Part shown: positions 60,523 to 64,000 of the stretch, piece by piece
How the letters are laid out: each line of letters starts with the position of its first letter
How positions within the stretch are numbered: the first letter of the stretch is position 1
Source: Caulobacterales bacterium
GTDB taxonomy: Bacteria > Pseudomonadota > Alphaproteobacteria > Caulobacterales > Caulobacteraceae
Assembly: GCA_017302105.1 (NCBI GenBank)
Contig: JAFLCS010000001.1
Coordinates: forward strand, 620,001-684,000
DNA: 64,000 nucleotides
Direction of reading: 5' to 3'
Program-made: the position numbers and the translations under genes
Notes under the pieces: model-generated
What the model was told of the DNA's origin: nothing
Database searches by the model: none
What the model saw: only the letters and a program-made list of their open reading frames with translations

Positions 60523-61601
60523 GTTCCGCCTCCCATCAGGGCGCGCGCCGCCGCCGGGGTCAGCGGAGAGGAGACCTGCACGGCGATATGGTTGCTCCGG
60601 CGTCCCATCCGGCCGCGCGTGAGCGGAATGGAGCCACAACGCAGATGGATGTCGCTGTCGGGGGTGGCGTTGAGCATCAAAGTCTGGCCGACCTCCAGGC
60701 CCAGCACGGTCGACAGTGGAACCATCTGCTCATCCAGAACCGCACGAACCTCGACCTGGGTGCTCCAGAGTTCGGTCGCCAGGTGACCTTCCCAGATGTT
60801 GTCGCGCCCGAACTTCTCACCCATGAACTGTTGCAGCAGCAGCTTTCGGATCGGCTCCAGCGTCCCGTAGGGCAACAGCAGTTCGACCCGGCCGCCCCGG
60901 TCTTCCATGTCGATGCGCAGCTTGACCAGAATGGCGGCATTGGCCGGCCGTGCGATGGCGGCGAAGCGGGGATTGGTTTCCAGGCGATCGAGGTTGAAAT
61001 GCACCGGCGTCAGGGGCTCGAAGGCCTGGCGCGCGTCATTGAGGATGACCTCGACCATGCGCTGGACCAGCACGCGCTCGATAGTGGTGTAGGGGCGGCC
61101 TTCGATGCGCAGGGCCGCCGTGCCGCGGCGTCCGCCGAGCAACACATCCACGATCGAATAGATCAGGTTGGAATCGACGGTCAGCAGGCCGAAATTGTCC
61201 AGCTCCTCCGCGCGGAATACTGCCAGGATCGCCGGCAACGGTATGGAGTTCAGATAGTCGCCGAACCGGATCGACGAGATGTTGTCCAGGCTGACCTCGA
61301 CGTTGTCGGAGGTGAAGTTCCTGAGCGAGGTCGTCATCAACCGGACCAGCCGGTCAAAAACGATCTCCAGCATCGGCAACCGCTCGTAGGAGACCAGAGC
61401 CGAATCGATGATGGCGCGAATGCCGGTCCGATTGGCGTCGTCGTCGCCGGACAGATCGAAGCCAAGCAGGCTGTCGATCTCATCCTGGTTCAGGACGCGT
61501 TCGCCGGTCGGTGCAAAGCTGTGCTCATCCGTGCTGGTGGCATGGACCTCAGCGGATGCCGCCAAGCCGGCCTGGGCCAGATCCTGGGCGTCTTCGGTCA
61601 C
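60519..61601 (-). CDS. fliM: Flagellar motor switch protein FliM
   Basis: A 360-residue protein. The CheY-binding motif VLNQDEIDSLLGF is at about 36-48, the middle CheC-like domain has MLEIVFDRLVRLMTTSLRNFT, and the C-terminal SpoA domain ends with HIAVQV. It is part of the C-ring that reverses rotation. Its start overlaps the fliL stop and its stop overlaps the pflI-like start, both by 4 nt, so the three are one operon. Confidence 0.96.
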   Translation of the reverse strand: MTEDAQDLAQAGLAASAEVHATSTDEHSFAPTGERVLNQDEIDSLLGFDLSGDDDANRTGIRAIIDSALVSYERLPMLEIVFDRLVRLMTTSLRNFTSDNVEVSLDNISSIRFGDYLNSIPLPAILAVFRAEELDNFGLLTVDSNLIYSIVDVLLGGRRGTAALRIEGRPYTTIERVLVQRMVEVILNDARQAFEPLTPVHFNLDRLETNPRFAAIARPANAAILVKLRIDMEDRGGRVELLLPYGTLEPIRKLLLQQFMGEKFGRDNIWEGHLATELWSTQVEVRAVLDEQMVPLSTVLGLEVGQTLMLNATPDSDIHLRCGSIPLTRGRMGRRSNHIAVQVSSPLTPAAARALMGGGT

Positions 61602-62233
61602 TGGATCAGCATCTCTTCAATCAGAACGGCATCGACTTCTTCGGGCGCGGCCACGAGGTTCACCCGGCGCAGGATTTCCTGCCGCAGCTGATAGCTGCCC
61701 GCCGAGCCGGCCAGGTCTTCCGGCCGGAGTTCGCGCAGGAAGGTCTGCAGCATATCGTTGACGCGGGGGCTCTCCGCCTGGAGATGATGGGCCAGCTCTG
61801 CGCTGTGCATTTCGAGCGTCAGGGTCAGCTTGAGAAAGGTCGGACGCCCGTCGGCGGACTGAATGTTCACGACCATGTCGGGCAGGGTCAGAAACGTCAC
61901 ACCGTCCGGTCCTTCGCGAATGGTGCCCACCACGGCCGGATCGGCCGCCGTTTCGCCGCCGCCACCGTGGCCACCGCCGCCTTCCTTCTTCTTTTCGGGG
62001 GCATGGTCAGCTGGGGCCTCATCGGCGCTCGACGGCTGCATGAACAGGAAGAAGGCCGCGGCGCCCCCGCCACCCAGAACCAGAACCGCTGCGGCCCCGA
62101 TCAGGACGAAGAGCGGGAGCTTCTTCTTCTTGGGAGCGACCTCGGCCTCACCCTCGGCTCCTTCGGTGACAGCGGCCTCGGCCTCGGTCTCGGCCGCCTC
62201 GGCGTCCTTCTTTTTCTTTCCGAATTTGAACAT
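61598..62233 (-). CDS. fliL: Flagellar basal-body-associated protein FliL
   Basis: A 211-residue protein with a basic, acidic-Ala-rich N-terminus, one membrane helix (about 39-65) and a periplasmic FliL domain (DMVVNIQSADGRPTFLKLTLTLEM, then the C-terminal EEVDAVLIEEMLIQ). It surrounds the stators and modulates torque. It is the first gene of the minus-strand flagellar operon. Upstream are three TTAACC(A) half-sites (62276, 62320 and 62371). Confidence 0.93.
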   Translation of the reverse strand: MFKFGKKKKDAEAAETEAEAAVTEGAEGEAEVAPKKKKLPLFVLIGAAAVLVLGGGGAAAFFLFMQPSSADEAPADHAPEKKKEGGGGHGGGGETAADPAVVGTIREGPDGVTFLTLPDMVVNIQSADGRPTFLKLTLTLEMHSAELAHHLQAESPRVNDMLQTFLRELRPEDLAGSAGSYQLRQEILRRVNLVAAPEEVDAVLIEEMLIQ

Positions 62234-62275
62234 GGCGCGCCGAACCTGACCCTGACCCGGCGACTTCGACCTAGT

Positions 62276-62283
62276 TTGGTTAA
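62276..62283 (-). promoter_or_regulatory. CtrA-type half-site upstream of fliL
   Basis: TTAACCAA on the minus strand, 43 nt upstream of the fliL ATG. It differs at the last base from the TTAACCAT 8-mer linked to CtrA control of flagellar genes in Caulobacter. A TCAA 7 nt from the complementary TTAA resembles the second half of TTAA-N7-TTAA. Confidence 0.4.
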
Positions 62284-62319
62284 CGATCGGTCAAGACCCG
62301 GCAATTCCTGCCCGGTGCC

Positions 62320-62327
62320 ATGGTTAA
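62320..62327 (-). promoter_or_regulatory. CtrA-type half-site (TTAACCAT)
   Basis: A perfect TTAACCAT on the minus strand, about 87 nt upstream of the fliL ATG and 54 nt before the sigma-54 promoter of flgF. CtrA binding is inferred from the sequence only. Confidence 0.5.
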
Positions 62328-62370
62328 TCCGACCGCCCCTGAGACGGTCCAATCCCTTACAGAACAGGTG

Positions 62371-62378
62371 TTAACCAT
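62371..62378 (+). promoter_or_regulatory. CtrA-type half-site abutting the flgF promoter
   Basis: A perfect TTAACCAT on the plus strand, ending 2 nt before the -24 element of the sigma-54 promoter. Binding here could block or help RpoN polymerase, or act on the fliL side. Confidence 0.45.
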
Positions 62379-62380
62379 AC

Positions 62381-62396
62381 TGGCGCGTGCCTTGCT
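62381..62396 (+). promoter_or_regulatory. Sigma-54 promoter of flgF
   Basis: TGGCGC, five bases, TTGCT fits the consensus TGGCAC-N5-TTGCW. GG of -24 is at 62382-62383 and GC of -12 at 62394-62395, with exactly 10 nt between. Transcription would begin near 62407, upstream of the flgF GTG at 62432. This fits the RpoN-dependent late flagellar class of Caulobacter. Confidence 0.85.
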
Positions 62397-62431
62397 TGGT
62401 CAGGCTTCAGCAAGTTCCGTGGAGTCCGTTC

Positions 62432-63178
62432 GTGGAGAACGCCGCCCTCATCGCCCTGAGCCGCCAGATGACGCTTCGGCGTGAGCTGGACATTGTGGCG
62501 AATAACATCGCCAACGCCGACACCTCGGGCTTCAAGGTCGAGGGCCTGATCGTCGAACAGGAAGTGGTCAGCCACGCGCGCAACTTTGGCGTCTATGGTG
62601 CCCCCTCGTTCGTTCTGGATCAGGGCGTCGGTCGTGACTTCAGCCAGGGGGCCATCCGCCAGACGGGTCGGCCGCTGGACGTGGCTCTGGAGGGGGAGGG
62701 CGTCTTCTTCCGCATCGGCGATCCGAACGGCGGACCTGAACGCTACACCCGCGACGGCGGCTTCACCTCGGACGGCGAGGGCCGACTGATGACCCGCGAC
62801 GGTCGCCCCGTTCTCGACAACGGCGGAGCCGAGATCATTCTGGATCCGTCGCAGGGGGAGCCGACCATCGCCCAGGACGGCACCATCAGCCAGGGCGGCC
62901 AGGCCGTCGGCCAGCTGGGCGTCGTGCGCTTCGACGTCCTGTCGGTCCTGTCCAAGGACGGCGACGGCCTGTACCGCAACACCTCCAACGAGCAGCCGGC
63001 CGATGCGACCGACGCCCAGGTCCGCCAGGGAATGCTCGAAGGCTCAAACGTCGACACCCTGGTCGAGATTACCAACCTCATCGAGATCCAGCGCGCCTAT
63101 GAATCAACGGCGCGCATGATCGAAAACCTCAATGACCTGTCGCGTCGCTCGGTCGAGCGGCTCGGTCGGGCTTCGTAA
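62432..63178 (+). CDS. flgF: Flagellar basal-body rod protein FlgF
   Basis: A 248-residue rod protein. It starts with the GTG at 62432 (GGAG 7 nt upstream), giving ENAALIALSRQMTLRRELDIVANNIANADTSGFK, the conserved N-terminus of the FlgF/G rod family. The C-terminal motif is EIQRAYESTARMIENLNDLSRR. A GTG at 62387 lies inside the sigma-54 promoter and is rejected. It heads the flgF-flgG-flgA operon, divergent from fliL. Confidence 0.95.
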   Translation: MENAALIALSRQMTLRRELDIVANNIANADTSGFKVEGLIVEQEVVSHARNFGVYGAPSFVLDQGVGRDFSQGAIRQTGRPLDVALEGEGVFFRIGDPNGGPERYTRDGGFTSDGEGRLMTRDGRPVLDNGGAEIILDPSQGEPTIAQDGTISQGGQAVGQLGVVRFDVLSVLSKDGDGLYRNTSNEQPADATDAQVRQGMLEGSNVDTLVEITNLIEIQRAYESTARMIENLNDLSRRSVERLGRAS

Positions 63179-63190
63179 GGGAGACGCCGG

Positions 63191-63979
63191 ATGCGTGCGC
63201 TCAGAACCGCCGCGACGGGCATGGCCGCCCAGCAGCTGAACGTCGAGGTTATCTCGAACAACATCGCCAACATGAATACCGTGGGCTTCAAGCGCCAGCG
63301 GGCCGAGTTTCAGGATCTGCTCTACCAGAATGTCCAGCGCATGGGGGCCCAGTCCTCGGGCGCCGGCACGGTCGTGCCGACCGGCATCCAGGTCGGTGTC
63401 GGTGTGCGCGCCGGCAGCGTGTACCGGATCACCGAGCAGGGCACACCCATGCATTCGGGCAACCGCTTCGACCTGGCCATCGACGGGCGCGGTTATTTCC
63501 AGGTGCTGCTGCCGTCGGGCGAGACCGCCTACACCCGCGCCGGCAACTTCTCGGTCAATGGCGAAGGTCAGCTGGTCACTGAGGACGGCTTTCAGGTTCA
63601 GCCGGCCATCTCGATCCCGCAGGAGGCGCGGGACGTCGTGATCTCGCCGACCGGCCAGGTCCAGGTGATCCTCGACGGCGACCCCAATCCGCAGATCGTC
63701 GGCGAACTGCAACTCTCCAGCTTCTTCAATGAGGCGGGCCTGGAAGCCATCGGCGACAATCTGTTGCTGGAGACCGCTGCGTCCGGCCCCGCCGTGACCG
63801 CCGCGCCCGGAGAGCCTGGTCTGGGCACCCTGCTTCAGGGCTATACCGAGAGCTCCAATGTCGACGCCGTGGCTGAGATTACCGCCCTGATCGTGGCCCA
63901 GCGGGCCTATGAGATGAACTCCAAGGTCATCACCACGGCCGACGAAATGCTGCAGGCGGCCAACCAGGTGAAATCCTGA
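63191..63979 (+). CDS. flgG: Flagellar distal rod protein FlgG
   Basis: A 262-residue protein of the usual FlgG length. The N-terminus MRALRTAATGMAAQQLNVEVISNNIANMNTVGFKRQRAEFQDLLYQN is FlgG-specific, and the C-terminus LIVAQRAYEMNSKVITTADEMLQAANQVKS is the rod-type coiled helix. It forms the distal rod that crosses the peptidoglycan. It follows flgF after 12 nt, and its stop overlaps the next gene's ATG. Confidence 0.97.
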   Translation: MRALRTAATGMAAQQLNVEVISNNIANMNTVGFKRQRAEFQDLLYQNVQRMGAQSSGAGTVVPTGIQVGVGVRAGSVYRITEQGTPMHSGNRFDLAIDGRGYFQVLLPSGETAYTRAGNFSVNGEGQLVTEDGFQVQPAISIPQEARDVVISPTGQVQVILDGDPNPQIVGELQLSSFFNEAGLEAIGDNLLLETAASGPAVTAAPGEPGLGTLLQGYTESSNVDAVAEITALIVAQRAYEMNSKVITTADEMLQAANQVKS

Positions 63980-64000
63980 TGCTGGACGTTCGGCGCTGGA
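63979..64000 (+). CDS. Partial gene, probable flgA
   Basis: Only the first seven codons (MLDVRRW) lie in the window. The ATG at 63979 overlaps the flgG stop (TGATG). Position after flgFG in Caulobacter-like genomes suggests the P-ring chaperone FlgA, but nothing in the visible part proves it. Confidence 0.45.

Noticed and set aside
62293-62321. A second sigma-54 promoter on the fliL side (TGGCAC ... TTGC on the minus strand)
   Set aside because: The spacing between the two elements is about 10 nt instead of 5, so RpoN would not recognise it.
62387-62431. A longer FlgF start at the GTG at 62387
   Set aside because: This start lies inside the sigma-54 promoter, upstream of the expected transcription start, and adds residues not seen in FlgF.

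Overview
The window is GC-rich chromosomal DNA from an alphaproteobacterium, most likely a member of the Caulobacteraceae such as Brevundimonas. This placement is inferred from gene content, not from a search. The supporting signs are divergent flagellar operons at the right end (fliL-fliM-pflI-like-motE-like-TPR against flgF-flgG-flgA), CtrA-type TTAACCAT half-sites beside a sigma-54 promoter, a TipF-like degenerate EAL protein, a DUF2093/M23 pair and a DUF1289 gene. No tRNA, rRNA, CRISPR array, integrase or insertion sequence was seen.

Layout. 1-9.2 kb: a partial S1/P1-nuclease-like gene, a NUDIX hydrolase, small secreted unknowns, a CoxE-type VWA protein, a nitroreductase, a GNAT acetyltransferase head-to-head with a deacetylase, a histidine phosphatase, a cyclophilin, and a ChaN/Tiki-like gene broken by one in-frame TAA. 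9.2-21.5 kb: a phosphotransferase, glycerol kinase, a Thr/Ser ammonia-lyase with MaoC, a YfbK-like VWA protein, a cyclopropane-fatty-acid synthase-like enzyme, DusA, TauE, a barrel protein, a retropepsin-like protease, enoyl-CoA hydratase and a VOC protein. 21.5-24.3 kb: a JmjC-type oxygenase co-transcribed with a Tat-exported Asp/Ser/Gly repeat protein, with an isoaspartyl peptidase upstream. 24.3-35.8 kb: oxidoreductases, HisS, a DUF418 protein, 3-hydroxybutyryl-CoA dehydrogenase, and a DUF969-DUF979-DUF2891 cluster. 35.9-40.5 kb: two tandem secreted prolyl oligopeptidases separated and followed by palindromic elements. 40.7-44.5 kb: a Pho-type cluster (phnCDE plus pstS) with recognisable Pho boxes. 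44.7-50.6 kb: an M16 protease, an ornithine-decarboxylase-like enzyme and a deoxyhypusine-synthase-like enzyme. 50.7-56.2 kb: a compositionally distinct secreted protein, the TipF-like gene, an SDR, a response regulator, an M23 peptidase and DUF2093. 56.2-64 kb: the flagellar block.

The most novel-looking unit is the pair at 21522-23273: a six-repeat Tat substrate-like protein and, 6 nt downstream, a JmjC/ROXA-type 2-oxoglutarate oxygenase. The order and spacing suggest an enzyme with a dedicated repeat substrate that is hydroxylated before export. The phosphate cluster carries four Pho-box units at exact 11-bp spacing upstream of pstS and two upstream of phnC. The flagellar divergon carries a textbook sigma-54 promoter for flgF.
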